Shown here: positions 24,802 to 33,811 of the stretch, one piece after another
Position numbering within the stretch: the stretch's first letter is position 1
How the letters are laid out: each line of letters opens with the position of its first letter
Source: an uncultured bacterium
Lineage (GTDB): Bacteria > Actinomycetota > Coriobacteriia > Coriobacteriales > Coriobacteriaceae
NCBI GenBank assembly: GCA_905214425.1
Contig: CAJMLY010000001.1
Location: 127,372 to 191,371 of the forward strand
Length of the DNA: 64,000 nt
Reading direction: 5' to 3'
Made by a program: the position numbers and the translations under genes
Notes under the pieces: model-generated
The model's database searches: none
What the model was told of the DNA's origin: nothing
The model's input: only the letters and a program-made list of their open reading frames with translations

Positions 24802-25443
24802 ATGGATTCCAAGGAGATGGCGCCCGGCGACATCGAGCGGCGCAGCTTCGAGATCATCACCGAAGAGCTCGGCGGCCGCACGTTCCCGCCGCTCGAAGAG
24901 CCCGTCGTGAAGCGCGTCATCCACACCACTGCTGACTTCTCGTACGCCGATTCCCTCGTGTTCACCCATGACGCCGCGCACTGTGCGCTCGACGCACTGC
25001 GCGCAGGGGCCACGGTGCTCACCGACACGAACATGGCGCTCGCAGGCATAAGCAAGCCCGCGCTCGCGAAGCTCGGCTGCAAGGCCGTGTGCTACATGGC
25101 CGACCCTGATGTCGCCGCGGCTGCGCGCGCCGCGGGCACGACTCGCGCCGTTGCGAGCATGGACAAAGCTTGCGGCATCGAGGGTCCGCTCATCGTGGCC
25201 GTCGGCAACGCTCCCACAGCACTTCTGCGCCTCGCCGAGCTCATGGACGCGGGGAAGATCGCGCCCGCGCTCGTCGTTGGGGTGCCGGTTGGGTTTGTGA
25301 ACGTGGTCGAGGCGAAAGAGGAGCTACTCGCGCGACGGGTGCCGGCCATCGTCGCGAGGGGTCGCAAGGGCGGCTCGACCGTGGCGGCCGCCATTATGAA
25401 CGCGCTGCTCTACGAGATCACGCGCCCAGGCGGCCCGAAGTGA
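24802..25443 (+). CDS. cbiC: cobalt-precorrin-8 methylmutase
   Basis: 213 aa. The ATG follows the cobA TAG with no gap, and GGAAGGAG lies upstream. Conserved VKRVIHTTADFSYAD carries the catalytic His near residue 38; LTDTNMALAGISK, AVGNAPTALLRLAELM and VGVPVGFVNVVEAKEEL follow. It moves the C11 methyl to C12 to give cobyrinic acid. Overlaps cobK by 4 bp. Confidence 0.95.
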   Translation: MDSKEMAPGDIERRSFEIITEELGGRTFPPLEEPVVKRVIHTTADFSYADSLVFTHDAAHCALDALRAGATVLTDTNMALAGISKPALAKLGCKAVCYMADPDVAAAARAAGTTRAVASMDKACGIEGPLIVAVGNAPTALLRLAELMDAGKIAPALVVGVPVGFVNVVEAKEELLARRVPAIVARGRKGGSTVAAAIMNALLYEITRPGGPK

Positions 25444-26213
25444 CGGCGCCCGCATCCGCGCCGGCGCTGCGCATCTTCGCCGGCACCACTGAGGGCCGCC
25501 TTCTGTGCGAATGGGCGAGCGGGGCGGGCATCCCCGCCCGTGCCTACGCGGCAACCGAGTACGGAGGCGAGCTTTTGGGCGAGCTTCCGGGCATCGAGGT
25601 GCATGCGGGCAGGCTCGACGAGGCCGACATGGAGCGCGAGCTTTCCGGCGCGCGCATCGTCGTCGACGCCACGCATCCCTTCGCTACGCTCGCAAGCGGC
25701 AACATCCGGGCCGCTTCGCTCGCCGTGGGTGCACGATGTCTGCGCCTTGCGCGCCCGGTCGAGGCGCTACCCAAAGGCGTCGTGTCGGTCGCGTCGATCG
25801 CCTGCGCGGCGCGCTTTCTCTCCGAGAACCCGGGTCGCGCGCTTCTCACGACGGGGAGCAAGGAGCTTGCTCCCTACACGCGCGTCGCCGATTTCGCGGA
25901 GCGCTTCTTCGTGCGTGTTCTCCCGCTGCCCGGTGCTATAACGAAGTGCATCGACGCGGGGTTTTCGCCGTCGCACGTCATCGGCATGCAGGGGCCCTTC
26001 ACCCGCGAGCTCAACGAGGCGATGCTTCGGCAGGTGGGCGCCCAGTGGCTTGTGACCAAGGACTCGGGAACCGTAGGTGGCACGGCCGAGAAGATCGCCT
26101 CCGCGCGCGACGTGGGAGCGCGCTGTATCGTGGTCGCCCGTCCCGCCGAGGGAGGCGGGGGCCTTTCGCTTCGGGAAGTGGAAGACGCGCTCTTACGGGA
26201 GTTCGCGCGCTAG
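25440..26213 (+). CDS. cbiJ/cobK: cobalt-precorrin-6A reductase
   Basis: 257 aa. GTG at 25440 overlapping the cbiC stop as GTGA. Motifs: LRIFAGTTEGRLLCEWAS at the N-terminus, VVDATHPFATLAS near residue 75, LLTTGSKELAPY near 135 and WLVTKDSGTVGGTAEKI near 200. It reduces the C18-C19 double bond with NAD(P)H. Last intact gene of the block; 46 bp later comes a transposase remnant. Confidence 0.93.
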   Translation: MTAPASAPALRIFAGTTEGRLLCEWASGAGIPARAYAATEYGGELLGELPGIEVHAGRLDEADMERELSGARIVVDATHPFATLASGNIRAASLAVGARCLRLARPVEALPKGVVSVASIACAARFLSENPGRALLTTGSKELAPYTRVADFAERFFVRVLPLPGAITKCIDAGFSPSHVIGMQGPFTRELNEAMLRQVGAQWLVTKDSGTVGGTAEKIASARDVGARCIVVARPAEGGGGLSLREVEDALLREFAR

Positions 26214-26259
26214 GCGCTCGCCGCGCCTGCGTGCCCTCCCGCCCGCGAGGAGAAGCGCC

Positions 26260-26343
26260 TTGAGCAAGCTCGACCCGTATAAGCCCGTCATCCGCCAATA
26301 GCTCGAGGACGAAGCCCGGAACTGGCGCAAGCAGCCCTTCAAT
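26260..26343 (+). pseudogene. degenerate N-terminal fragment of an IS21-type transposase
   Basis: A TTG with GAGGAGA 6 bp upstream opens SKLDPYKPVIRQ, a TAG at 26299-26301, then in the same frame LEDEARNWRKQPF. Reading through the stop gives the KLDPYKP-x-I-x-x-LEDD-x-x-PRKQ-like start common in IstA transposases of IS21-type elements. It stops where the 69-bp repeat begins. Only about 28 codons remain, so the family assignment is by motif only. Confidence 0.5.
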
Positions 26344-26412
26344 AAGTTGCCGTGAAATAGTGTCTGTTTTTGCTGCTAGATAGCATATTTAGTCCTTAAT
26401 TCACCGCAACTT
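26344..26412. repeat. 69-bp palindromic repeat, copy 2; right border of cobalamin block
   Basis: Starts AAGTTGCCGTGAAATAG and ends TTAATTCACCGCAACTT; arms are slightly more diverged than in other copies. Its first 21 bases repeat the half copy at 4378-4398 with one mismatch. It lies between convergent cobK and the MacB-type permease gene. Confidence 0.85.
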
Positions 26413-26424
26413 GTTGGTGGTGGC

Positions 26425-27639
26425 TTACTGGTAGCGTAGGCACTCCACTGGGTTGAGCTTTGCCGCGCGGCGAGCGGGGTAGAAGCCAAAGATTACGCCG
26501 ATGCCGACGGAGACGGCGAAGGCCAGCAGCACCGTGGCGATTGAAAAACTCGGTGTGATTTGCCCGCTGGCACCGAGCTCGCCAAGAATCCCGGATCCGG
26601 AGGCAAACATCGCGAGGCCCCAGGCAAGCAGATAGCCAATTAGGACACCCAGCAGGCCACCGGTGACGCACAGCGCCGAAGACTCGGCCAAAAACTGCGC
26701 GGTGATATCGCGACGACTGGCGCCCAGAGCGCGGCGGATGCCGATCTCTCGAATGCGCTCGGTCACGTTGGTGAGCATCATATTCATAATGCCGATACCG
26801 CCGACAAGCAGCGAGATGCTGGCGACAGCACCCATGATGAGCGAGAACGCGCCCATAAAGGAGTTGAGCGCATCGATGGCGCTTTTCATGGAGGTCGCCG
26901 ATACACTGTCGTACTCATCATCCTCCGCGATGCCCTTCATCGCGCGCACCTTGGACTCGACGGTCTCGCAGAGCTCATCCATGTCCGTGCCCTCGGCGGC
27001 GAGTGCCGTCACGCTGGGGAATGAAGGATTCTCGTCGCCAAACAGCCCGGCAATCGTCTCGCGCGGCATGTATAGTGTGAGCGAGCCCATGGAGTCGTTG
27101 CCGCCATCAATCACGCCGACAATCTGCACCTCGCCGTTGGACACCTTGATGGTTTTCCCCAGCGCATCCTGTTCGTTGCCGTAAAGCTGATCGGCGCCGC
27201 CGCGGCTGATGAGCGCCACGCGCGAGCCTGATTGGGACTCGGCCTGGGAATAGGTGCGCCCCGCAACGAGCTTGCTGGCCCCCACGGCGTCGAGCATGTC
27301 GCTATCGACGCCCTGTGCCATGACGGTATAGCTTTTATCGCCGGTCTTGTATTCGGTATACGCGCTGTCGACAATGCCGATCTGCTCTATCTGCGGCACC
27401 AGTTTTTGAAGCTTCTCGATGTCCGACTCGGTGAGTTCTTGCGACGAATAGATTTGCACCATGCGTGCCGCATTGAGGCCCAGACTGTTGACCAGGCTGT
27501 TTTGGATTCCGCCGATGAGCGAGGTCGTTGCAATGACTGAGGCGATGCCGATGACAATGCCCAGGATGGTGAGCAGGCTGCGCCCCTTGTTGGCCTCGAG
27601 CGAGTGAAGGGCTTCCTGGATGAGATCGCGGGCGCTCAT
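26425..27639 (-). CDS. MacB-type ABC transporter permease (FtsX family)
   Basis: 404 aa. One TM helix near residue 20-40 (SLLTILGIVIGIASVIATTS), a large extracytoplasmic MacB_PCD domain, then three C-terminal TM helices (about 285-395) with RIREIGIRRALGASRRDI, the coupling segment of this family. It overlaps the ATPase gene by 4 bp. With the ATPase and adaptor it forms a tripartite-like efflux or export system. Substrate not predictable; in Gram-positives such sets often act on peptides or antimicrobials. Confidence 0.9.
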   Translation of the reverse strand: MSARDLIQEALHSLEANKGRSLLTILGIVIGIASVIATTSLIGGIQNSLVNSLGLNAARMVQIYSSQELTESDIEKLQKLVPQIEQIGIVDSAYTEYKTGDKSYTVMAQGVDSDMLDAVGASKLVAGRTYSQAESQSGSRVALISRGGADQLYGNEQDALGKTIKVSNGEVQIVGVIDGGNDSMGSLTLYMPRETIAGLFGDENPSFPSVTALAAEGTDMDELCETVESKVRAMKGIAEDDEYDSVSATSMKSAIDALNSFMGAFSLIMGAVASISLLVGGIGIMNMMLTNVTERIREIGIRRALGASRRDITAQFLAESSALCVTGGLLGVLIGYLLAWGLAMFASGSGILGELGASGQITPSFSIATVLLAFAVSVGIGVIFGFYPARRAAKLNPVECLRYQ

Positions 27640-28409
27640 GCCACCACTCCTTTCGGCGGGTTGGCGGAGGCGGAAATCATGGGCAGGCTATCTACGGCGC
27701 TGCGCAGGGTCCGCGGTGCATGCGGAATATACGCGCCGTCGTGAATGCGACCGTCGCGGATGGTCACGGCGCGGTCGGCCTCGGCGGCGATGCCGGGGTC
27801 GTGTGTGATAAGAACGATGGTTTTGCCGCGCTTCTGGAGCTTATGGAAGGTCTCCATCACAAGCGCTCCAGTCGCGGAGTCCAGGTTTCCCGTCGGCTCG
27901 TCGGCAAGAATTATGGGCGGGTCATTGACGAGGGCGCGCGCGATGGCGACGCGCTGCATCTGGCCGCCCGAGAGCTCGGATATGCGGTGGTCCCAGTGGT
28001 CGACGGGCAGCGTGACGGCCTGCAGCGCGTGCACGGCGCGCATTTCGCGCTGGCTACGGGGCACATTGGTGTAGGCCAGCGGCAGCATGACGTTTTCGAT
28101 AACCGACAGGCGCGGCAGCAGGTTGAAGCTCTGAAAGACAAAGCCAATGCTCAGGGCGCGAACTTCGGTGAGCTCGTCATCGTCAAGCTCGGCCACGTTG
28201 AGCCCTTGCAGGTAGTAGTCGCCCGCCGTCGGCTTATCCAGGCAGCCTAGGATGTTCATGAGCGTTGACTTGCCCGAGCCTGAGGGGCCGGTGATGGCGA
28301 CGAACTCGCCGGGTTTTACCGCCAGGCTCACGTTGTGCAAGATGTGGGCGCAACCCGCCTCGCTCTCAAAGATGCGGTGCACGTTGCGGATGTCGATAAC
28401 GGGACGCAT
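27636..28409 (-). CDS. MacB/LolD-type ABC transporter ATP-binding protein
   Basis: 257 aa. Walker [21 protein letters not shown] near residue 40, signature [18 protein letters not shown] near 145, Walker [17 protein letters not shown] near 170, and switch His [10 protein letters not shown]. The C-terminal 40 residues extend beyond a minimal LolD. The ATG overlaps the adaptor stop TAA by one base and its end overlaps the permease start by 4 bp: a coupled three-gene operon. Confidence 0.93.
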   Translation of the reverse strand: MRPVIDIRNVHRIFESEAGCAHILHNVSLAVKPGEFVAITGPSGSGKSTLMNILGCLDKPTAGDYYLQGLNVAELDDDELTEVRALSIGFVFQSFNLLPRLSVIENVMLPLAYTNVPRSQREMRAVHALQAVTLPVDHWDHRISELSGGQMQRVAIARALVNDPPIILADEPTGNLDSATGALVMETFHKLQKRGKTIVLITHDPGIAAEADRAVTIRDGRIHDGAYIPHAPRTLRSAVDSLPMISASANPPKGVVA

Positions 28410-29845
28410 TACATACCCTCGTCGGCAGACATACTGCCCGAATCCGCGCTGTAGCCGCCGTCAGCTGTTGCGTCCGCTCCGGTGTCCATGACGAGGGTGT
28501 CGCCATCGCGCAGCTTGGTAACCGGCACGTTGGGGTTGATCTCGTTGCCCTGGTCGTCGCGCTTGACCTGTGTCTTGCCGACTACGGCTTCGTTGTCGTT
28601 TTGCGTCACGACGGTCACCTTGACGCGGCGGGTTTGCTTGCCCTCGTCATCGGTTGCCACGTTGACGTAATAGTGTTCGCCGTCTTCGGTCATGAGCGCC
28701 ATCGTCGGCACCATCACCACGTCGTCGAGCTGCTCGGTCACCACCGACACCTCGGCCGTCATGCCCGGCTTCAGGCGCGCGTCGGGTGCCTCGATGAGGA
28801 TGTCGACGTTAAAGGTTACGCTGCCGCCGCCACCGTTGGCGGCGTCGGAGTTTGCCACCGACGCGATAGCCGTGACGGTGCCCTGGCTCACGATATCGGG
28901 AAACGCGGGATACGTGACGTTGGCGCTCTGCCCAACGGCGATCTTTGCGATGTCCTTTTCGCCCACCTGCACGGTCACCTTCATCTTGGACAGGTCGGCG
29001 ATCTGCATGCACTGCCTGCCGCCGCTCGTATCGCTTTCGCCCATGATCATGCCGCCTGTAACCGTGGCGCCCACCTTGGCGTTGAGCTCCACGATGCTAC
29101 CCGAGCTCGGGGCCGTGACCGTGCGACTGGCTGCCTTGGCGTTCGCCTGGTCGAGGTTTGCCTGGGCCGATGCGAGGCTGCGCTGCGCGGCCGATACGGC
29201 GTTCGTGTCCGCCGATGCGGCGGGGATGCCAGCCGTTGCGGAAGCTCCATCGACGTCCGTCGTTGGGGTGGCCTGCGCGGCAGCTGCGGCTTTCTGCGCG
29301 TTGGAGAGGTCTTCCTGAGCGGCTGTAACTGCACGCTGCGCCTCGGCAACGTTGCGATCGAGCTCGTCGTTTTTAATGGTCATAAGCACTTCGCCCTCGT
29401 TGACGGATTGGCCCGCCTGCACGTTGATCGAATCGACCGTACCGTCGACAGAAGGGGAGACCACTGAGGATGAAATGGGTTTGAGCTGGCCTTTCGCCTC
29501 GACCGTTGTGGTAAACGTGCCCTCGGTCACCATGTCGGTCACAGGCTCGCTAGCGCCCTGTGGCTGCGCATTGATAACCAGGGTTGCGACAATGGCAATG
29601 AGCGCGATGGCACCCACGACGCCGGCGACAATACCGCGTCGAATCAGCTTTTTGCGTCGACGTTCGGCACGTTTTGCCTTGAGCTTGGCATACGCCTCTT
29701 CATCGGAAATCTCGGCCGTATCGTTCGTGCGTTCGCTCTGCTTGTCGGCATGTACGTTTGTAATCAGAGGAATCGTTTCGGTGGCACCTTCGGGCGTGCG
29801 CTCGGTATCATCTGGGCCCGGGGTGATCGTGGGGACATTCGGCAT
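28409..29845 (-). CDS. HlyD/MacA-type membrane fusion (adaptor) protein
   Basis: 478 aa. ATG at 29845 behind AAAGGAGACGCT; a longer frame lacks a ribosome site. A cytoplasmic N-terminus of about 80 residues precedes one TM helix (IVAGVVGAIALIAIVATLVI). Then follow a lipoyl-like half (VDSINVQAGQSVNEGEVLMT), an Ala/Gln-rich coiled-coil hairpin interrupted by a Gly/Ser/Ala stretch, the returning lipoyl half (GSIVELNAKVGATV) and beta-barrel domains. It links the MacB-type permease to the cell envelope. First gene of the operon. Confidence 0.88.
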   Translation of the reverse strand: MPNVPTITPGPDDTERTPEGATETIPLITNVHADKQSERTNDTAEISDEEAYAKLKAKRAERRRKKLIRRGIVAGVVGAIALIAIVATLVINAQPQGASEPVTDMVTEGTFTTTVEAKGQLKPISSSVVSPSVDGTVDSINVQAGQSVNEGEVLMTIKNDELDRNVAEAQRAVTAAQEDLSNAQKAAAAAQATPTTDVDGASATAGIPAASADTNAVSAAQRSLASAQANLDQANAKAASRTVTAPSSGSIVELNAKVGATVTGGMIMGESDTSGGRQCMQIADLSKMKVTVQVGEKDIAKIAVGQSANVTYPAFPDIVSQGTVTAIASVANSDAANGGGGSVTFNVDILIEAPDARLKPGMTAEVSVVTEQLDDVVMVPTMALMTEDGEHYYVNVATDDEGKQTRRVKVTVVTQNDNEAVVGKTQVKRDDQGNEINPNVPVTKLRDGDTLVMDTGADATADGGYSADSGSMSADEGM

Positions 29846-29879
29846 AGCGTCTCCTTTATAGAAAGAACCTCGATAATTA

Positions 29880-29908
29880 TATGCGCCCACCGGTTGGGGC
29901 GGGCGCAT
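29880..29908 (-). terminator. hairpin between the L,D-transpeptidase and adaptor genes
   Basis: ATGCGCCC-x-CC and GG-x-GGGCGCAT arms form an 11-bp stem-loop, followed on the minus strand by the AT-rich ATAATTAT. Plausible terminator of the L,D-transpeptidase transcript, though the T tract is poor. Confidence 0.4.
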
Positions 29909-29977
29909 AGGACGGTTTCTTTCGGAACTGTTAGATTGGTCGCAGCAGCTCCACGTTGTAGGAATGCGCGCGTTGCA

Positions 29978-31711
29978 CTACGAGTGGACAACCACGCACA
30001 GGCCGACTTTGATGCAGTCGTGAAGTGCCTTGGCGTCTGACAGGCGCAGGTTGATGCAACCGTGGCTGCCGCACCACTTGTACGACTCGGCGTTATCGAA
30101 GCTCTTGTCGTTTTGCCAGGTGGCATCGTGGAAGCCGATCATATTGCCCTCGAACGGCATCCAGTAGCTCACCGGGCTTTCGTATTTGGGCTTACCGGTC
30201 TCGGGGTCCTTGGCTCCGATCAGGGTGCTGCCGCCGTCGTTGCTGTTGATCTGCCACACGCCCTCGGGGGTGGCGTCTTCGCCCGGTTTGCCGGAAATAA
30301 AGTTGGCCTCCCACACGATATTACCGTTCTCGTCATAGTAGCGCGCGTGCTGCTCGGACAGGTCGACGTCGATATACGCCTTCCAGTCGGGCTCTCCCTT
30401 TGCGGTAAAGGTGTCGGCCTTCTGGGAGTACTTGATCTCGATTTCGCCGGTCTGCTTGTTGTTAATGGCGTCCTCGACCTGCTTGGCGAGCGAGCTGCTG
30501 TCGATGGACCAACCAAAGTCACCGCCTTCGACGGCGCACTGCTTGCCATCGGCGCGCGTCCACCAGCGAGTGGAGCCCACGGTATTAAAGCCGTTAGCGA
30601 GCTCGGCTGCCCAGCTGCTGATCTGCGACGTATCGAGCGTTGGGTTGGCCGGATCGGCAAAGCTGATCCACTGCAACACGGAGCCGCCATCAACCTTGCC
30701 GGCATCCTCGCCGTTGAGCTTGAGGGTCACGTTGACGCCCAAGAAGTTGTTGGCTGCATCGCATGCGGCCTGAATCTGATCATCAGTCAGCGTTCCATTG
30801 AGCGGCTCATAGGCATCGTTGCCGAGCTTGGAAAGATCTACGGTCTCGGCCAGCGAGGCAAGTTCGAGCTCGGCATACTTAATGACATGCTCGCGGTTGA
30901 GTTTCTCGTTGGAGCGCGCCTTCTCGACGGTAAACTTGCCGGCCTGCTCGTCATAGGAGCTATTGGCCTCGAACGTGCCCGAACGCCCCTCGTTAAACTC
31001 GTCGATGGCGGCGCCCAGATCCTTCTCAAACTTCTTTTGGTCAAAGGTGTCGGAGAGCATGGACAGGTCGACGTCTTGATCAAGATCGACTTCGTTGGAG
31101 GTAGCGGTTGTTTTGGTTTTGCCGCTTAAGGATTCCACAAGGCGGACCGGCCATACAAAGGCTTCGTTGTGGCTGATGATTTCTTTTGCGGCAGCTTCGC
31201 CGTCGACGATGGGTTCATCGGACTCGGGCTGATAGGTCCAGCTAAAGTCATCGCCTGTCACGGTGAGCTTATAGTGCTTCCATGCCGAGTTGACCTTGGT
31301 GGCGGCAGACGAAGCGTTGGAGAAGGAGACGTCGACGCCGGCAATGGTGGTGTTGGGGTAGGCTAGCTGCGAAAACGCTACGATGCCTACGATATAGACA
31401 ATGACGATAAGACCTAGGACGACAAAGAGCGTCGTCTTTTTGCCTGACTTACTGTTCTCGGCGGACTTGCGTGTGGGGCCGCGATCGCCTCGAGCGTGCG
31501 TGGGGGGCTGCTTGGGCGCATTGCCGTTTGCCTGGCGCTGCTGACGTTGTTGACGCTGCTGTCGCTGCTGGTTCGGGCGTTGGGAAGCGTTTGCCGCACC
31601 ACGCTGCTGACCGTGGCTCGGCGCGATAGGACGCGGTGACTGAACGCCGCCGGTGTGCCTGCTCGGCTGCTGCGGATCGGGAATCAGTTGAGTTCGATCG
31701 TTTTGCGACAT
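29978..31711 (-). CDS. L,D-transpeptidase (YkuD) with peptidoglycan-binding-like domains
   Basis: 577 aa. GAAGGAT is 8 bp from the ATG at 31711 but only 1 bp from the ATG at 31720, so 31711 is used. A Gln/Arg-rich cytoplasmic N-terminus of about 90 residues leads into one TM helix (TLFVVLGLIVIVYIVGIVAF). Two repeated extracellular domains of the PG_binding_4 type follow, then the YkuD catalytic domain from about residue 445. The active-site motif SHGCINLRLSDAK contains the catalytic Cys, with an upstream GFHDATWQ His. It makes 3-3 peptidoglycan cross-links or anchors proteins. Monocistronic. Confidence 0.9.
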   Translation of the reverse strand: MSQNDRTQLIPDPQQPSRHTGGVQSPRPIAPSHGQQRGAANASQRPNQQRQQRQQRQQRQANGNAPKQPPTHARGDRGPTRKSAENSKSGKKTTLFVVLGLIVIVYIVGIVAFSQLAYPNTTIAGVDVSFSNASSAATKVNSAWKHYKLTVTGDDFSWTYQPESDEPIVDGEAAAKEIISHNEAFVWPVRLVESLSGKTKTTATSNEVDLDQDVDLSMLSDTFDQKKFEKDLGAAIDEFNEGRSGTFEANSSYDEQAGKFTVEKARSNEKLNREHVIKYAELELASLAETVDLSKLGNDAYEPLNGTLTDDQIQAACDAANNFLGVNVTLKLNGEDAGKVDGGSVLQWISFADPANPTLDTSQISSWAAELANGFNTVGSTRWWTRADGKQCAVEGGDFGWSIDSSSLAKQVEDAINNKQTGEIEIKYSQKADTFTAKGEPDWKAYIDVDLSEQHARYYDENGNIVWEANFISGKPGEDATPEGVWQINSNDGGSTLIGAKDPETGKPKYESPVSYWMPFEGNMIGFHDATWQNDKSFDNAESYKWCGSHGCINLRLSDAKALHDCIKVGLCVVVHS

Positions 31712-31860
31712 CGTATGCATATCCTTCGATTTTCGCCTTGCGGTTCATCGTGTTTTTACTGGGCTTGCATTATAGCGATTGCCCTGCTGTTTGTGGTACG
31801 GAAACGGTGGCATTCGAAAGAGCTGGGACAAATGTCCCACCTTTGAGTCGTTCTTAGTCG

Positions 31861-33468
31861 CTATCCGCACACACCGCATTTTGCACAGGCCGAAAGTGCG
31901 GCCGGAGCCTGCGCGATGCCGCCCTTTGCCGTCTCGCGCAGCGTGGCTGGCAACGCGTGGCCCACCGAGAGCATGACATGTGCCATTTGGTCAAACGGCA
32001 CCAAGCTCTTAATGCCTGCGAGGGCGAGTTGTGCCGAGCTAAAGGCCGCTGCCACGCCAATGGCGTTGCGGTTTTGGCAGGGCACCTCCACGAGGCCACC
32101 GACGGGGTCACAAACGAGGCCCAGCAGGTTACTCAGCGCGATGGAACTGGCGTCTAGCGCCTGCTCGGGCGTGCCGCCGAGCATCTGTACCAGCGCGGCG
32201 GCTGCCATGGCGGCGGCGCTTCCCACCTCGGCCTGGCATCCGCCCTCGGCGCCGGCGACGCAGGCGCTCGTGGTGAGGTTGAGGCCGATTGCGGCTGCGC
32301 AGTAGAGCGCGTCCATGACCTGCTCGTCGTCGAGCTGCAGGCGATCGGCGAGCGCCAGCACGCAGCCGGGCACAACACCCGCGGAGCCTGCCGTGGGGGC
32401 GGCGACAATCACGCCCATGGTAGCGGAGCGCTCGAGCACGGCCATGGCGCGGGCAACGGCGTCGGTCTGGACGGCGCCCATCAGGCTTGCACTCAAATCG
32501 TTGCAGCGGGTTGCTTCGACGAGCTTGGCCTCGCCGCCGATTAGCCCACCGAGCGAGCGCTGCGGATTGGCGAGGGGGGCCGTGGTCTCCTCGCGCATGA
32601 CGTCGAGCACGCGGCGCATGGCGGCGACGGCGTGGGCCTCGCCGGTCAGACGCGCCTCACGAACGGCCATGACGGCGCCGATGCTGAGCCCCATTTCCTC
32701 GCACGCATCGAGCAGCTGCTCGCCGTCGTCGAAGATTTCCTTGGCCGAGACGCCGGGAGAGAGCGACGAGGCAGAACCGGGGAGCTCGATAAAGGTCGCG
32801 TAATCGACATTGTCGAGTTTGCGCAGCATGGGGACGACGGTGTCGTCGGGCGCGCCGTCGGTCTCAAAGACGGAGTAGGCCTGGCCGCCCACTTCGGTGC
32901 GGTAGGTGCGGCAGAAGGCGATGTTTACGTGGGCGTAGGCGAGCAGGTTGGTGAGCGCGGCGAGCACGCCGGGGACGTCCTTGTGCGCCACGAAGAGCGT
33001 GGAATACATGCCCGAGATGTCGACGCCGACGCCGTTAATGCGGCTGATGCGCATCTTGCCGCCGCCCAGGCTCTCGCCGCGGACCTGTGCCGTGGCGCCC
33101 GTGTCGTCGACCATTTCGATGTCGACGGTGTTGGGGTGGATGGAGGCGTCGTCGCCCTTGATGTCAAAGTGATATTCGAGGCCCTGCTCGCGCGCGAGGT
33201 CGAAGGCCTGCTTGATGTTCTCGTCATCGGTGTCGAGGCCCAGTATGCCCGCGACGAGCGCACGGTCTGTGCCGTGGCCGCGGTAGGTGTGGGCGAAGGA
33301 GTTCCACAGGCCAAAGGTGACTTTGGTGATGCGGCCTTCCAGCAGGCTGGCGGCAACTTGGGCGCAGCGCAGGGCGCCGGCGGTGTGCGATGAGCTGGGG
33401 CCGACCATGACGGGGCCCAAGATCTCGAATGCCGAGGTCGTAGCTAGTGTTTGCGGCTTGCCTGCCAT
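31861..33468 (-). CDS. sdaA: L-serine ammonia-lyase, single-chain iron-sulfur type
   Basis: 535 aa, beta and alpha parts fused in one chain. The beta part begins EILGPVMVGPSSSHTAGALR with the conserved SSSHT and includes an ACT-like region (VPGVLAALTNLLAYAHVNIA near 165-185). The alpha part contains cysteines for the 4Fe-4S cluster in SACVAGAEGGCQAEVG and CDPVGGLVEVPCQNRN. It deaminates L-serine to pyruvate and ammonia. AAGGAG sits before the ATG. Total length fits the fused E. coli-like SdaA plus an extra 80 aa. The C-terminus ends CAKCGVCG, an unusual extra Cys cluster. Confidence 0.92.
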   Translation of the reverse strand: MAGKPQTLATTSAFEILGPVMVGPSSSHTAGALRCAQVAASLLEGRITKVTFGLWNSFAHTYRGHGTDRALVAGILGLDTDDENIKQAFDLAREQGLEYHFDIKGDDASIHPNTVDIEMVDDTGATAQVRGESLGGGKMRISRINGVGVDISGMYSTLFVAHKDVPGVLAALTNLLAYAHVNIAFCRTYRTEVGGQAYSVFETDGAPDDTVVPMLRKLDNVDYATFIELPGSASSLSPGVSAKEIFDDGEQLLDACEEMGLSIGAVMAVREARLTGEAHAVAAMRRVLDVMREETTAPLANPQRSLGGLIGGEAKLVEATRCNDLSASLMGAVQTDAVARAMAVLERSATMGVIVAAPTAGSAGVVPGCVLALADRLQLDDEQVMDALYCAAAIGLNLTTSACVAGAEGGCQAEVGSAAAMAAAALVQMLGGTPEQALDASSIALSNLLGLVCDPVGGLVEVPCQNRNAIGVAAAFSSAQLALAGIKSLVPFDQMAHVMLSVGHALPATLRETAKGGIAQAPAALSACAKCGVCG

Positions 33469-33523
33469 GGATGCTCCTTATCTATCCCGTCGTCCCGAGG
33501 GGCGGGGCATACTCTGTCCCGCC

Positions 33524-33644
33524 GTTCCGAGGGCTTTAGTATTTGGTCGCCTGCTCGGACAGTCCTGCTCGCACGGAGGCCACATTAAGTGGCCTCCGGC
33601 TCGTGCGGAACTCGCGATCGACCAAATACTAAAGCCCTCGGAAC
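33524..33644. repeat. 121-bp nested inverted repeat (cruciform-like)
   Basis: The outer arms 33524-33549 and 33619-33644 are perfect 26-bp reverse complements (GTTCCGAGGGCTTTAGTATT at the outer edge). Inside, CGGAGGCCAC and GTGGCCTCCG form a second 10-bp stem around ATTAA. It lies 56 bp upstream of the sdaA start and 168 bp beyond the metK stop. No coding frame; function unknown. Confidence 0.85.
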
Positions 33645-33739
33645 TTAGGATACATGGTTGGAGTCGCTCTGCTGCAAAATTTATCGGCCTGTGATTTATT
33701 CCATGTCCCAGGTAGGCTCATCTTCACCACCTTTAAATA

Positions 33740-33775
33740 AAAAAGAAGTACCGGTTGGGGCCGGTACTTCTTTTG
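33740..33775 (-). terminator. Rho-independent terminator of metK
   Basis: AAGAAGTACCGG and CCGGTACTTCTT form a 12-bp stem with a 6-nt loop, followed on the minus strand by TTTTTTATTTAAA. Located 37-72 bp after the metK stop. Confidence 0.88.
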
Positions 33776-33811
33776 GTGCGTTGTTATTTGGCTGTAGCTT
33801 TTCGAGTTAGC

